This document shows positions 26,399 to 37,484 of a DNA stretch of 64,000 nucleotides, one piece after another. The stretch comes from Gammaproteobacteria bacterium (lineage in GTDB: Bacteria; Pseudomonadota; Gammaproteobacteria; Pseudomonadales; Azotimanducaceae). Every line of letters starts with the position of its first letter. The stretch's first letter is position 1. Where the stretch lies: NCBI GenBank assembly GCA_003247835.1, contig QJYB01000037.1, forward strand, positions 30,309 through 94,308, read 5' to 3'. Position numbers and translations under genes: made by a program. A model generated the notes under the pieces. That model was not told the origin of the DNA. It saw only the letters and a list, made by a program, of their open reading frames with translations, and ran no database searches.

Positions 26399-28602
26399 AA
26401 ACCTCGCGGCAGCTTTCTGCCCCGCCGCGCCCGCTCACCCAGATAGTGCTCCAGGTCCCTGGTCTTCATTCTGAGGTGCCGCTGTCCGGCCAGAACCAGC
26501 AGGTCGTCGTCCGTTCCGAACACTGCGAGCGCCACCATCTGCTCCTCACCGGACCGGAAGGCAGCCGTCGGTATGTTGATCAGCTTGTTGCCCTTGCCGC
26601 GCGACAACACCGGCACCTCATCCAGCGGAAAGATCAGCATGCGGCCCTGGTTGGTCGCCGCGGCTACCAGCAGACCCTCCTCGCCGGAGAGCACCACCGG
26701 GGGCAGGGCGCTGCCATCTTTGGGAACGGTGAGCGTCGCCTTGCCTGACCTGTTCTTGGTGACCATGTCGTCGATGGTGCAGACGAGGCCGTAGCCGGCG
26801 TTGCTTGCCAGCAGCACCCTCGTTCCCGACGGGCCCATGGCCACACCCACGAACCGCGCGCCTGCCGGGGGCTTCAGCCGGCCGGTCAGCGGCTCTCCCT
26901 GACCCCTCGCAGACGGCAGGGTATGAGGCGCCACGGCGTAGCTTCTGCCGCTGGAGTCCAGGAAGGTCAGCGCCTCGTTGGTCCGCCCCCGGGCCGAGTG
27001 ACCATAGCGGTCACCGCCCCGATAGTTGAGCTCCAGGACGTTCACCTCGTGACCCTTGGCGGCCCGGATCCAGCCCTTTTCCGACAGCACCACGGTCACC
27101 GGTTCGTTGCTGACCAGGTCCTCCTCGCTGAAGGCGCTGGCTTCCTCCGCCTCCACCAGAGGTGAGCGTCGCTCGTCTCCGTAGGCTTCGGCGTCGGCAA
27201 GCAGCTCTTTCTTGATGAGTGTCTTCAGACGCGCCTTGGACTTCAGCGTCTTTTCGATGTCCGCCTTCTCAGCCTCGAGCTCGTCTTTCTCTCCCTTGAG
27301 TTTCTGCTCCTCCAGCCTGGCGAGCTGGCGCAGACGGATGTCGAGAATGGCCGTCGCCTGAACGTCGGAGAGCTTGAACTTCTTCATCAGAGCGGCCTTC
27401 GGCTCATCCTCCTCCCGGATGATGCGTATCACCTCGTCGATGTTGAGGTAGGCGATCAGCAGGCCGTCCAGGATGTGCAGGCGGTCCGTGATCTTCTCCA
27501 GGCGGAAGGTCAGACGGCGACGTACGGTCTCCTGCCGGTAGTCCAGCCACTCTTTCAGCATCCCGACCAGACTCTTCACCTGGGGTTTGTGGTCCAGGCC
27601 GATGACGTTCAGGTTCACCCGGTAGCTTCGCTCCAGGTCCGTCGTCGCAAACAGGTGACTCATGAGCCGCTCCACGTCCACGCGGTTGGAGCGCGGTACC
27701 AGAACGAGCCGGGTCGGGTTCTCGTGGTCGGATTCGTCCCGCAGGTCCGACAGCATGGGCAGCTTCTTGCCGTGCATCTGCTGGGCGATCTGCTCGAGCA
27801 CTTTCGCCGGTGAAGCCTGGTAAGGCAGGGCTGTGATCACCACCTCACCCCCTTCCTCGTGATAGATGGCCCGGGCACGGACGCTGCCCCGGCCCGTTTC
27901 GTACATCTCGCGGAGATCGGCTACCGGCGTGATGATCTGCGCCTCCGACGGGAAATCCGGTGCTCTGATGTGCGTCATCACGTCGCGCACGTCGGCCTTC
28001 GGTTTGTCCAGAAGATGAATGCAGGCGCTGATCACCTCGTTCATGTTGTGGGGCGGGATGTCGGTCGCCATTCCCACGGCGATACCAGTGGAGCCGTTCA
28101 GCAGCACGAACGGCAGCCGAGCCGGCAGCAGCGAAGGCTCGTCGATGGTCCCATCGAAGTTCGGTACGAAGTCCACCGTGCCCTGTTTTGTTTCCGACAG
28201 CAGAAGCTCCGCATATCGGGAGAGCTTCGCCTCTGTGTAGCGCATGGCAGCAAACGATTTCGGATCGTCGGGGGCACCCCAGTTACCCTGCCCTTCGACG
28301 AGGGGATAGCGGAACGAGAACGGCTGGGCCATGAGCACCATGGCCTCGTAACAGGCACTGTCACCGTGGGGGTGGAACTTGCCCAGCACATCACCCACCG
28401 TGCGCGCGGACTTTGCGTACTTCGCCTGATTGTTCAACCCCAACTCGCTCATGGCGTAGACGATGCGTCGCTGAACGGGCTTCAGACCGTCCGCCACGTG
28501 CGGCAGGGCACGGTCGTTGATGACGTACATCGAGTAGTCGAGGTAGGCGCGTTCGGTGTAGGCCCTCAGGGGGAGGGTTTCGAAGTCGGTTGTTTCACTC
28601 AT
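26356..28602 (-). CDS. parC: DNA topoisomerase IV subunit A
   Basis: ParC is the DNA-breaking subunit of topoisomerase IV, which decatenates daughter chromosomes. The 748-residue protein has [12 protein letters not shown], and a quinolone region [14 protein letters not shown] with the wild-type Ser82 and Glu86 (E. coli Ser80/Glu84). The catalytic Tyr122 is in MRYTEAKLS. The C-terminal beta-pinwheel has the GyrA/ParC-box-like [18 protein letters not shown]. It is 597 bases downstream of parE on the same strand, an unusually large gap with repeat structures; see the repeat entries. Confidence 0.98.
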   Translation of the reverse strand: MSETTDFETLPLRAYTERAYLDYSMYVINDRALPHVADGLKPVQRRIVYAMSELGLNNQAKYAKSARTVGDVLGKFHPHGDSACYEAMVLMAQPFSFRYPLVEGQGNWGAPDDPKSFAAMRYTEAKLSRYAELLLSETKQGTVDFVPNFDGTIDEPSLLPARLPFVLLNGSTGIAVGMATDIPPHNMNEVISACIHLLDKPKADVRDVMTHIRAPDFPSEAQIITPVADLREMYETGRGSVRARAIYHEEGGEVVITALPYQASPAKVLEQIAQQMHGKKLPMLSDLRDESDHENPTRLVLVPRSNRVDVERLMSHLFATTDLERSYRVNLNVIGLDHKPQVKSLVGMLKEWLDYRQETVRRRLTFRLEKITDRLHILDGLLIAYLNIDEVIRIIREEDEPKAALMKKFKLSDVQATAILDIRLRQLARLEEQKLKGEKDELEAEKADIEKTLKSKARLKTLIKKELLADAEAYGDERRSPLVEAEEASAFSEEDLVSNEPVTVVLSEKGWIRAAKGHEVNVLELNYRGGDRYGHSARGRTNEALTFLDSSGRSYAVAPHTLPSARGQGEPLTGRLKPPAGARFVGVAMGPSGTRVLLASNAGYGLVCTIDDMVTKNRSGKATLTVPKDGSALPPVVLSGEEGLLVAAATNQGRMLIFPLDEVPVLSRGKGNKLINIPTAAFRSGEEQMVALAVFGTDDDLLVLAGQRHLRMKTRDLEHYLGERARRGRKLPRGFQKVDSLAVETSST

Positions 28603-28632
28603 CTGTGTCTACTGAATACTGATTGGTTTCAC

Positions 28633-28783
28633 GGAAAGGCCAGCCCGAGGTCCGGATGTGCCTTTCCGGGCACGCTCGACCGGAGCGGAGCTCCGGTCGC
28701 CATCCATGGGCGCTCGGCTGCGGCACATCCCTGTGCCGCAGACGGCCCGTCAAGGCACACCCGCACCCCGGACTGGCCTTTCC
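28633..28783 (-). repeat. Composite palindrome 1 (cloverleaf-like) upstream of parC
   Basis: An imperfect outer stem of 39 bases per arm (28633-28671 with 28745-28783, about 33 of 39 positions pairing) encloses two inner hairpins. One is a perfect 10-bp stem with a 3-base loop at 28677-28699. The other is a 10-bp stem at 28718-28741, which on the minus strand is closed by loop AGGGAT. Between them the minus strand reads AGCCGAGCGC (28719-28710), followed by ATGGAT. The same linker and a closely related loop recur in palindrome 2 in the opposite orientation. The structure ends about 31 bases before the parC start, so it may lie in the parC leader. Confidence 0.85.
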
Positions 28784-29065
28784 CTCGAGATCATTCCTGG
28801 ATTCGACGCCCGCTCCTGTTTGAGACATCGACGTCGCCATCCACCATGACTCATACATCACGCACCCCGCGGAGCCGCCTCCAAGACGCGCAGAACACCG
28901 ATGTCACACCACCCTCAGTTTCTGGTGTGGAAGGCATTCGCGGCCCGAACGGTATCAGCTTCTGCGAGGCCATCGCAGCACGAAAACAGCTATTCACCGT
29001 TGCTGGTGGTTCGTGTGGCCACACGTTCGGAGGGATCAGGCGACGATGCCTCGAAGTTCTTGAGT
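28784..29065. other. Non-coding interval between the two palindromes
   Basis: These 282 bases sit between palindromes 1 and 2. I find no recognisable gene, no start with a good ribosome site, and no known RNA motif. Short open frames on both strands have no family resemblance. Base composition is a little less GC-rich than the flanking genes, mainly around 28940-29010. It could be the inside of a defunct or non-autonomous element framed by the palindromes, or untranslated sequence downstream of parE. Confidence 0.5.
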
Positions 29066-29181
29066 GGGAGCGATGCCGGGTATGGGTTTTCGGGAGCGTC
29101 TGAGGCCAGGGATGGCCGAAGCCGAGCGCACACGGACGTGCTTGCAGCGTCTCCCGAAAACCCATACCCGGTAGCACTCCC
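29066..29181 (+). repeat. Composite palindrome 2 downstream of parE
   Basis: Two perfect 21-base arms (29076-29096 and 29151-29171) are flanked by further GGGAG/CTCCC pairs (29066-29070, 29177-29181). They enclose two small hairpins: GGCCA/TGGCC around GGGA at 29104-29117 and GCAC/GTGC around ACGGAC near 29127-29140. The linker between the hairpins contains AGCCGAGCGC (29120-29129), identical to the minus-strand linker in palindrome 1. The element starts 18 bases beyond the parE stop on the transcribed strand, so it could also act as a 3'-end hairpin for parE mRNA. Confidence 0.88.
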
Positions 29182-29199
29182 GCCGAAGGCCAAACACAC

Positions 29200-31143
<1,944 letters not shown>

Positions 31144-31152
31144 TCACCAGCG

Positions 31153-31941
31153 TCATGCCGGTTTGAACTGAGACCGATCGATGGTCAGCGGATAGTCTTC
31201 GAGCCGTCGAACCCGAGTCCGCAGCGAACCGTCCTCCTGCAGCTCGAGCCAGCGATATCCGGGTTTGCGCTCGTCCACCGAGAAGGTGACCGAGCGCGGC
31301 TCGAACTGTATGCAGGTGGACGGAGCGCCGAACAGCAGGATCTGCCGGTGCGCGAAAGCCAGCTCCTGATGCGCGTGACCGAACACCATCGCTCTGACCG
31401 TCGTGTGTTCGGACAACCATTCTAGCAGCTCGACGCCGTTTTGAATCCGGTCTCTGTCGAGCCAGGGACAGTCGATGGCAACGGGCGGGTGGTGCGTCGC
31501 CACCAGAACGTGCGCGCCGCGCGCCGCCAGGCAACCCGCGCGGAGCGCTTCCATATCCGTCTCGTCGACCAGCGCGCCGGGCTGATCGTCCATGTGGCTG
31601 TCCAGCGCAACGACCGTCCACGACCCGAGCTCCAGCACGGGCGGCCCCGCAAGGGACCCCATGGCAGCCGTGACGTCGTGATTGCCGGGAATGACCATCC
31701 GCGGACCGTCGTAACGCGCATCCAGCCAGCGGCCGCAGCGAGTGTACACCTCCGGATGCGGATCATGAGCCACGTCGCCGGTCACCAGCAGCGCATCCGG
31801 CCTGCGCTCGGCGAGCGCGCTTGTGAGCACCGCATCGGCGCTGTGCCACGTGTTCACGCCCAGCAGCGAGTCGTTCTCTGATGCCCGCAGGTGCAGGTCG
31901 GTGATCTGGAGAAGGGTGAGACCGGCGGACCGCTCGGTCAA
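31153..31941 (-). CDS. cpdA: 3',5'-cyclic-AMP phosphodiesterase CpdA
   Basis: CpdA hydrolyses cAMP and so tunes CRP/Vfr signalling. The five metallophosphoesterase motifs are visible: ITDLHL, GDVAHD, IPGNHD, THHPP and GHAHQE. The start is TTG 31941, whose bases overlap the stop of the upstream DUF1249 gene (TTGA), giving 262 residues. No nearer ATG fits the family start (GLTLLQITDLHLR). Such a stop/start overlap implies translational coupling. Order parE-cpdA-DUF1249 matches Pseudomonas. Confidence 0.95.
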   Translation of the reverse strand: MTERSAGLTLLQITDLHLRASENDSLLGVNTWHSADAVLTSALAERRPDALLVTGDVAHDPHPEVYTRCGRWLDARYDGPRMVIPGNHDVTAAMGSLAGPPVLELGSWTVVALDSHMDDQPGALVDETDMEALRAGCLAARGAHVLVATHHPPVAIDCPWLDRDRIQNGVELLEWLSEHTTVRAMVFGHAHQELAFAHRQILLFGAPSTCIQFEPRSVTFSVDERKPGYRWLELQEDGSLRTRVRRLEDYPLTIDRSQFKPA

Positions 31942-32417
31942 CTGGCCAGCACGGGCATTTCTGCGGCGACACCATGCCGCAGGCACAGAGACAGGTACTC
32001 ACCGAGAAAGCGGTTGATCTGCGCTTTTTCGTCCGGTTGCCGCATATCGGCGTTCGGGTAGTCGTACACGGCACGCAGGAAGTGTTTCCGGCCCTGGTAC
32101 TCCACCACTTCCGCGCTGCGGGCGTCGTGATACAGCCGGATGGTCAGGCTCGCCTTGCGACTCCAGGGCGGCTCCGGCCGCTGGGACAGCCGAACCAGTG
32201 TGGTGTAGGGGCTGCGCTCAATCACGTCGAGACGCACTTCCATGCGGGTGCCGTGGAAGTCCACGCCAATCGCCGCGGCGTCCACTGCTTCAAGCCCCGG
32301 GAACAGCTTGCTGAGACGCAGATAATTTGCATCGCATTCCGCCATGTGCGCCGGCAGATCGATGGTGTAGCGACCCCGGTTGCGCCGATTGTGTCTCGAA
32401 TTGCGTCTCGAACGCAT
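31938..32417 (-). CDS. DUF1249 protein (YqiB family)
   Basis: This 159-residue protein begins with a very basic stretch (MRSRRNSRHNRRNRGRY), then the family core: MAECDANYLRLSKLFPG, RLDVIERSPYTTLVRL, RLYHDARSAEVVEYQ, and the C-terminal EKAQINRFLGEYLSLCLRHG. It is the YqiB/DUF1249 family, of unknown function and nearly always next to cpdA. It overlaps cpdA by four bases. The usual NUDIX gene (nudF) between it and tolC is absent here. Confidence 0.93.
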   Translation of the reverse strand: MRSRRNSRHNRRNRGRYTIDLPAHMAECDANYLRLSKLFPGLEAVDAAAIGVDFHGTRMEVRLDVIERSPYTTLVRLSQRPEPPWSRKASLTIRLYHDARSAEVVEYQGRKHFLRAVYDYPNADMRQPDEKAQINRFLGEYLSLCLRHGVAAEMPVLAS

Positions 32418-32627
32418 GTCTGCGAGGAGTCCACCTCAGTTGAGCCAGCGTCCTAATATACCTGGCCGCCACCCACGCGCCACCGTTCCTGCCGCATTTT
32501 TTGTACGACAGTTTCGCCGCTGTAAAGACCGATTCGTGATGCATGCACTTCCCGAGTGCAGATATTCAGCGGACGGATTTCCCTGCGCCGAACGAAAAAA
32601 ACCCTGACGATCGCCTCTCCAAGGGTC

Positions 32628-32636
32628 TGCTAGAAT
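32628..32636 (+). promoter_or_regulatory. Extended -10 promoter for tolC
   Basis: TGC-TAGAAT on the plus strand, 45 bases before the tolC ATG, is an extended -10 element: TGn plus a five-of-six -10 hexamer. The upstream -35 is weak, as expected for extended -10 promoters. The 263-base gap to the divergent DUF1249 gene also has an A-rich stretch (32593-32602) upstream of it. I see no operator that I can name. Confidence 0.45.
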
Positions 32637-32680
32637 CCTGCGCTCGCTCCTCACATGCTGAAGTCAACGGGAATCTCTTC

Positions 32681-34111
32681 ATGAACGCACAGTCCCTGCG
32701 CTATCCACGTGCCCTGCTCCCCTTCACCACCGGCACGATAATCCGGACCTGCCGGGCGGCCGGTGGCCTCGTGGTGCTGCTCGCACTGCTCGGCGCGACG
32801 CCCGTCAGGGCGGCGAACCTGCTCGAGGCCTATGAGTCGGCTCTGGCCAACGACCCGGTACTGGGCGCCGCCCGGGCTCAACTGGCGGCGAACGAGCAGG
32901 CGGTTCCCCAGACGCGCGCACTGCTTCTTCCGAACATCGGCATGAACGGCAGCACCGCCTGGAACGAGCGCGACATCGTGGGTAGCGGTCTGCCCACCCA
33001 GGAGTACAACGACCACGGCTGGGGCGCTCAGCTCGCCCAGCCCATCGTCGACCTGGAGAGCTGGTTCACCTACTCCAGCGCCCGGGCCGGCGTGCAGGCG
33101 GCAAAGTACAACTACGACGCGACAGAGCAGCTGCTGATCGTGCGCACCGTCCAGTCCTATCTCGACGTTCTGCGGGCGGACTCCCTGGTTGAATCCGCAC
33201 GCCGTGCGGAGGCGGCCACGCAGCGACAGCTCGAGCAGGTGCAGCAGCGTTTCGACGTCGGGCTGGTTGCCATCACCGACGTGCTGGAGGCACAGGCCGG
33301 TTACGACAACGCGGTGGTGGTCCGGGTGCAGGCGGTGGGTGATCACGACATCTACTTCGAGGTGCTCCGGACCCTCACCGGCCAACCCTACAACGAGATC
33401 CTGGATATTTCCGAAGAGCTGCCCATCGTCGATCCGGATCCGAAGAACGTGGAGGAATGGGTTTCCGTCGCGCTGCAGAGCAACCCGACCGTACTCGCCG
33501 CTGAGTCTCAGCTGGTGGCTGCTGAGCGGACGGTGCGGGCGCGTCGCTCAGGTCACCTGCCGACCGTCGACGGCACCATCACCTACCGGCACTCGGTGAC
33601 GGGTGGCCCTCAGGCATTCTTCGGCGGAAAGACCGACTCCACGATCTACGGCCTCACCGCGACGCTGCCGATTTTCCAGGGAGGCTTCACCAGCTCCAGG
33701 ACCAAGGAAGCCCAGGCGCTGGCCGACCGGTCGGCAGAGCTGCTCCAGGACAGCCGCCTCACCATTACCCGGGACACCCGCAACCTCTACCGGCGCGTGC
33801 AGACGGACGTGGTACGGGTCGGCGCGCGACTGAAGTCCATCGCCTCGGCAAAATCGGCGCTCGAGGCCACGGAAACGGGGTACGAAGTCGGCACCCGAAA
33901 CGTGGTGGACGTGCTGCGTGCACAGGAGAACTATTTCCGTTCCATGTACGACTACGCCGATTCCCGGTACAGCTACATGCTTAGCCTCATCCTGCTGAAG
34001 GAACAGGCCGGCGTGCTGACGCAGGAAGACATCATCGAGCTGAACAAATTCGCCGACCCGAACGCGCAGGTGAAACGGATCTCCTCACTGCAGGCCTTCG
34101 GTACCAACTGA
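32681..34111 (+). CDS. tolC: TolC-family outer-membrane efflux/secretion protein
   Basis: TolC trimers form the outer-membrane duct for type I secretion and RND or ABC efflux. With ATG 32681 the product has 476 residues and a signal peptide cleaved around residue 44 (LLALLGATPVRA-A). The two structural repeats are visible: NLLEAYESALANDPVLGAAR followed by helical hairpins, and the second half with SNPTVLAAESQLVAAERTVR, FQGGFTSSRTKEAQ and VGTRNVVDVLRAQENYF. The latter closely follow E. coli TolC signatures. The gene stands alone; its 3' end overlaps the waaA 3' end by 27 bases. Confidence 0.95.
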   Translation: MNAQSLRYPRALLPFTTGTIIRTCRAAGGLVVLLALLGATPVRAANLLEAYESALANDPVLGAARAQLAANEQAVPQTRALLLPNIGMNGSTAWNERDIVGSGLPTQEYNDHGWGAQLAQPIVDLESWFTYSSARAGVQAAKYNYDATEQLLIVRTVQSYLDVLRADSLVESARRAEAATQRQLEQVQQRFDVGLVAITDVLEAQAGYDNAVVVRVQAVGDHDIYFEVLRTLTGQPYNEILDISEELPIVDPDPKNVEEWVSVALQSNPTVLAAESQLVAAERTVRARRSGHLPTVDGTITYRHSVTGGPQAFFGGKTDSTIYGLTATLPIFQGGFTSSRTKEAQALADRSAELLQDSRLTITRDTRNLYRRVQTDVVRVGARLKSIASAKSALEATETGYEVGTRNVVDVLRAQENYFRSMYDYADSRYSYMLSLILLKEQAGVLTQEDIIELNKFADPNAQVKRISSLQAFGTN

Positions 34112-35413
34112 GGCGGCGAGCCCGGCGCGGATCTCCGCGCTGAGCAGGCCCGACAGCCTGGCGGTCGCACCGGCGTTTTCGTGCACCACCCGCGCCGCTG
34201 CATCACCGGCTTTCCGCCTCAGCGCCGGGTCTTCCAGATAGGCGGCGATCACGGACGCGAGCGCCTCGGCATCGTCCACCCGGCACAGGCCGCCCGCGTC
34301 CTCGAACATCGCCACCACGTCGGGGAAATTGAACACGGAGGCGCCCATCACCAGCGGCTGTGCGCAGATCGCTGCTTCAATGGGATTGTGCCCACCCACC
34401 GGCACCAGACTGCCGCCGATGAACGCCGCTTCCGAAAGTCCATAGAGATAGAGCAGGTCGCCCATGGTGTCGCAGAGAATCACGTCCAGCCCGGCAAGCC
34501 GTTCGCCGGTACTCATCCGCCCCTGACGGAATCCGTGGCGGTCGATGAGCGATCCGACCTCGTCCCGGCGATTCGGATGCCGCGGCACGAGGATGAGCAG
34601 CGCGTCCGGGAGTTGCGCCCGCAACCGCCGGTGCGCATCCAGCACCACGGCCTCCTCACCCGCATGCGTGCTGCCCGCGATCCACACGTGACGTGTGGAC
34701 AGCTGCCAGTTCCGGCGCAGCAGAGCCACCCGCTCGGCGTGGTCGTCCGGCAGCGAGACATCGAACTTCACGCTGCCCAGCACGCCAAGTCGTTCGGGCG
34801 CGGCGCCCAGTGCCAGAAAACGCTCGGCATGCCCAGGATACTGACAGGCGATGAAACGCAGTGACGAGAGCATGCTTATGGTCAGCGCGCCGAGGCGCCC
34901 GTATCCCGCAGCGGAACGCGCCGAGAGCCGCGCGTTCACCAGCAGAGCGGGCACATCACGCTGCGCCGCCTCGCGCAGCATGTTGGGCCACAGCTCAGTC
35001 TCCATGAGCACAAGCAGGCGTGGGCGGACCCGGTCGAAGAACCGGCGCACGGCGTCCGGAAAATCGTAAGGCGCGTAACAGTGAGCGACCCTGCCACCGA
35101 GCAGCTTCTTGACCTGGGCGGATCCCGTTGGCGTCATGGTGGTGACCAGGAACGGCACGCCGGGAAACGCCTCTACCAGAGAAGCGATGAGCGGCGCGGC
35201 AGCGATGGTTTCACCCGCGGACACGGTGTGAAACCAGACCGGTCTCTCCGGTACGTCTGCCGCGAGTCGCGCAAACCGCTCCGGGATCCGCTGGCGGTAC
35301 TCGGGTTCTCGGCGGCCGCGCAGCCACAGCCGCAGCAGCGCCCAGGGCCGGGCCGCGAGCAGCAGCATCCGGTATGCGGCCCGCCAGATCTGAAGCGCCA
35401 GGGAGTCACTCAT
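34085..35413 (-). CDS. waaA: Kdo transferase WaaA
   Basis: WaaA (KdtA) attaches Kdo residues from CMP-Kdo to lipid IVA at the inner membrane. The start at ATG 35413 (MSDSLALQIWRAAYRM) gives 442 residues with an N-terminal membrane anchor. Family signatures: WFHTVSAGETIAAAPLI, VLMETELWPNML, ARLSARSAAGY, and the CMP-binding region GGSLVPVGGHNPIEAA. The Kdo is the acceptor for the heptoses added by WaaC and WaaF, encoded at 47-49 kb. The divergent FAD oxidoreductase gene starts 115 bases away. Confidence 0.97.
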   Translation of the reverse strand: MSDSLALQIWRAAYRMLLLAARPWALLRLWLRGRREPEYRQRIPERFARLAADVPERPVWFHTVSAGETIAAAPLIASLVEAFPGVPFLVTTMTPTGSAQVKKLLGGRVAHCYAPYDFPDAVRRFFDRVRPRLLVLMETELWPNMLREAAQRDVPALLVNARLSARSAAGYGRLGALTISMLSSLRFIACQYPGHAERFLALGAAPERLGVLGSVKFDVSLPDDHAERVALLRRNWQLSTRHVWIAGSTHAGEEAVVLDAHRRLRAQLPDALLILVPRHPNRRDEVGSLIDRHGFRQGRMSTGERLAGLDVILCDTMGDLLYLYGLSEAAFIGGSLVPVGGHNPIEAAICAQPLVMGASVFNFPDVVAMFEDAGGLCRVDDAEALASVIAAYLEDPALRRKAGDAAARVVHENAGATARLSGLLSAEIRAGLAASVGTEGLQ

Positions 35414-35528
35414 CGGGGAGAAGAGCCTGAGCGGCCGACTGCTGACCGTCAAGCGCCCGCCATCGGCTTGCGGGCCGAAGGAAGGATTGGATAGGCTCGG
35501 CCCAACCCCTACCCGGTACCACAAGGAC

Positions 35529-36716
35529 ATGCCAGACCCTTCCCGCGTGATCCGTCTCGACGCACTCATCGTCGGTGGCGGCATTGCCGGGCTGTGGCTC
35601 GTCAACCTGATGACCCGTCTCGGCTACGGCGCCGCCCTGCTCGAAGCCGGCGCGCTGGGGTGCGCACAGACGCTGGGCAGCCAGGGAATGATCCACGGCG
35701 GGCTGAAGTATGCCCTCGCCGGCAGGCTCACCGGCGCTTCGGAAGCCATCGCAGGCATGCCCGCACGCTGGCGCGCCTGCCTGGCCGGCCGGGGAGACGT
35801 GGACCTGAGCGGACTCGCACCCCTCTCGGAGCACTACTACCTGTTCGCGCAGGCGGGTTCCCTGGGACGACTGACCACCTTCTTCGCCAGCCGTGCTCTG
35901 CGCGGCCGGATCCGGCGCCTCGCGGCGAACCAGTATCCGGCAGGGCTGCGATCACTGGACGGTGTGGTCTATGAGCTCGACGATTTCGTGCTCGACGCAC
36001 CCGATCTGCTGAACCGGCTCCTCGAACCCGTCGCGGACCGGGTGTTCCGCCACCGGCTGCAGGCCTGCGAGCTGACGGCAACCGATTCCGGCTGGTGCTG
36101 GATACCTCCGGGTTCTGACAAAGAGGTCCACACATCCAGGGTCATCCTGTGCGCAGGGGCCGGGAACGGTACGCTCATTACCGGCCTCGGTCTCGACGGG
36201 CCTGCCATGCAGCTGCGGCCACTGAAACAGGTCGTGGTCCGTCATCCCGATCTCGATCCCCTGTTTGCACACTGCCTGACCGGCATCAGCCGACCCGAAC
36301 CAAGGCTCACGATCACGAGCCATCGGGATCCGGAGAACGCCAACGCCTGGCTGTGGTACCTGGGCGGCGCGCTCGCCACGGATGGCGCGAAGCGCAGCGA
36401 CGAGGAGCAGATCGACCACGCCAGGCGGGAGCTCGCACGCTGCGTACCCTGGGTGGACTGGCACGGTGCAGACCTCCACTGCCTGACCTGGGATCGGGCG
36501 GAACCTGCCCAGGCCGGCGGACGCCGGCCGGACGAAGCCTTCGTCAGCGACGTCCGCGGCGTGCTCGTCTGCTGGCCCACCAAGCTGACGCTGGCGCCAG
36601 ACCTCGGCGACAGAGTGCTCGCACATCTGGATCCTCCCCGCTTCGGTTCGAACACCGCTCCGATACTGGACCTGCCACCTGCCGAGCTCGCACCACTGCC
36701 GTGGACCGGGGCGTGA
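35529..36716 (+). CDS. FAD-dependent oxidoreductase (unknown substrate)
   Basis: The product has 395 residues (ATG 35529). Near the N-terminus is the ADP-binding fingerprint ALIVGGGIAGLWLVNLMTR with a following acidic residue (LLEAGALG). SQGMIHGGLKYAL follows and is typical of the glycine-oxidase/DAO-like fold. The substrate is unknown. I recognise it, with the aldo/keto reductase that follows, as the pair found next to the waaA/hldE genes in Pseudomonas. The pair overlaps by four bases (GTGA). A shared redox pathway is likely from context, but nothing visible defines it. Confidence 0.8.
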   Translation: MPDPSRVIRLDALIVGGGIAGLWLVNLMTRLGYGAALLEAGALGCAQTLGSQGMIHGGLKYALAGRLTGASEAIAGMPARWRACLAGRGDVDLSGLAPLSEHYYLFAQAGSLGRLTTFFASRALRGRIRRLAANQYPAGLRSLDGVVYELDDFVLDAPDLLNRLLEPVADRVFRHRLQACELTATDSGWCWIPPGSDKEVHTSRVILCAGAGNGTLITGLGLDGPAMQLRPLKQVVVRHPDLDPLFAHCLTGISRPEPRLTITSHRDPENANAWLWYLGGALATDGAKRSDEEQIDHARRELARCVPWVDWHGADLHCLTWDRAEPAQAGGRRPDEAFVSDVRGVLVCWPTKLTLAPDLGDRVLAHLDPPRFGSNTAPILDLPPAELAPLPWTGA

Positions 36717-37477
36717 CGCTGTCGCGGCGGCGGCTGGGACGCACGGGCATGGACGTGTCCGTGCTCGGGCTCGGTACGGTGAAACTCGGCCGCCGGGAAG
36801 GGGTGAGGTACCCGGAGCCCTTCGATCTGCCAGACGACGCGGCGGCACGACGGCTGCTCGACACCGCCCGCGAGATCGGAATCAATCTGCTGGACACCGC
36901 ACCTGCCTATGGTGTCAGCGAAGAACGTCTCGGCGGGCTGCTGCGCGGCCGTCGTAACGACTGGCTGATCTGCACCAAGGTCGGAGAACAGTTCGAAGAC
37001 GGACGATCGACGTACGACTTTTCACCGGAAGCGGTGCAGCGCAGCATCAAGTCCTCGCTTCAGCGGCTGCACACGGATCGCCTGGACGTCGTGCTCATTC
37101 ACTCGGACGGCAGCGATGTCCGGATCCTCGAAGACTGCGGCACGCTCGATTGTCTGATCGATCTGAAATCACGCGGATGGATCCGGGCGGTCGGGATCTC
37201 TCACAAGACGGTCGAAGGCGCCGAGCGCGCCATTGCCCTGGGTGCCGACGTGATCATGGCGACACTGAATCTTTCCGCCAAGGAAGAGGCGCCGTTGATT
37301 GCGCGCGCCGGGGAGGCTGGCGTTGGTGTACTTGTCAAGAAAGCACTCGCGAGCGGCCATTCGGGGACGGAAAGCCTGCGCTATGCCGCGAGCTGCCCCG
37401 GGGTGAGTTCGGTGGTGGTCGGCACGCTGAATCCCGAGCACCTCCACGAGGACGCGCAGGCTGTCGCTTCGCTGTGA
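36713..37477 (+). CDS. Aldo/keto reductase
   Basis: GTG 36713 overlaps the stop of the FAD oxidoreductase gene (GTGA); the product has 254 residues. The AKR barrel and catalytic residues are visible: LGRTGMDVSVLGLGTVKLGR, Asp and Tyr in LLDTAPAYGVSEERLG, Lys in ICTKVGE, and His in VVLIHSDG. The NADPH-binding end VVVGTLNPEHLHED completes it. The protein is shorter than many AKRs (about 300) but the core is complete. The substrate is unknown. It is convergent with hldE (7-base gap). Confidence 0.88.
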   Translation: MTLSRRRLGRTGMDVSVLGLGTVKLGRREGVRYPEPFDLPDDAAARRLLDTAREIGINLLDTAPAYGVSEERLGGLLRGRRNDWLICTKVGEQFEDGRSTYDFSPEAVQRSIKSSLQRLHTDRLDVVLIHSDGSDVRILEDCGTLDCLIDLKSRGWIRAVGISHKTVEGAERAIALGADVIMATLNLSAKEEAPLIARAGEAGVGVLVKKALASGHSGTESLRYAASCPGVSSVVVGTLNPEHLHEDAQAVASL

Positions 37478-37484
37478 ATGCCGA

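Noticed and set aside
36149..36712. N-terminal extension of the aldo/keto reductase frame
   Set aside because: The 188 codons before GTG 36713 lie inside the FAD oxidoreductase gene in another frame and do not match any aldo/keto reductase.
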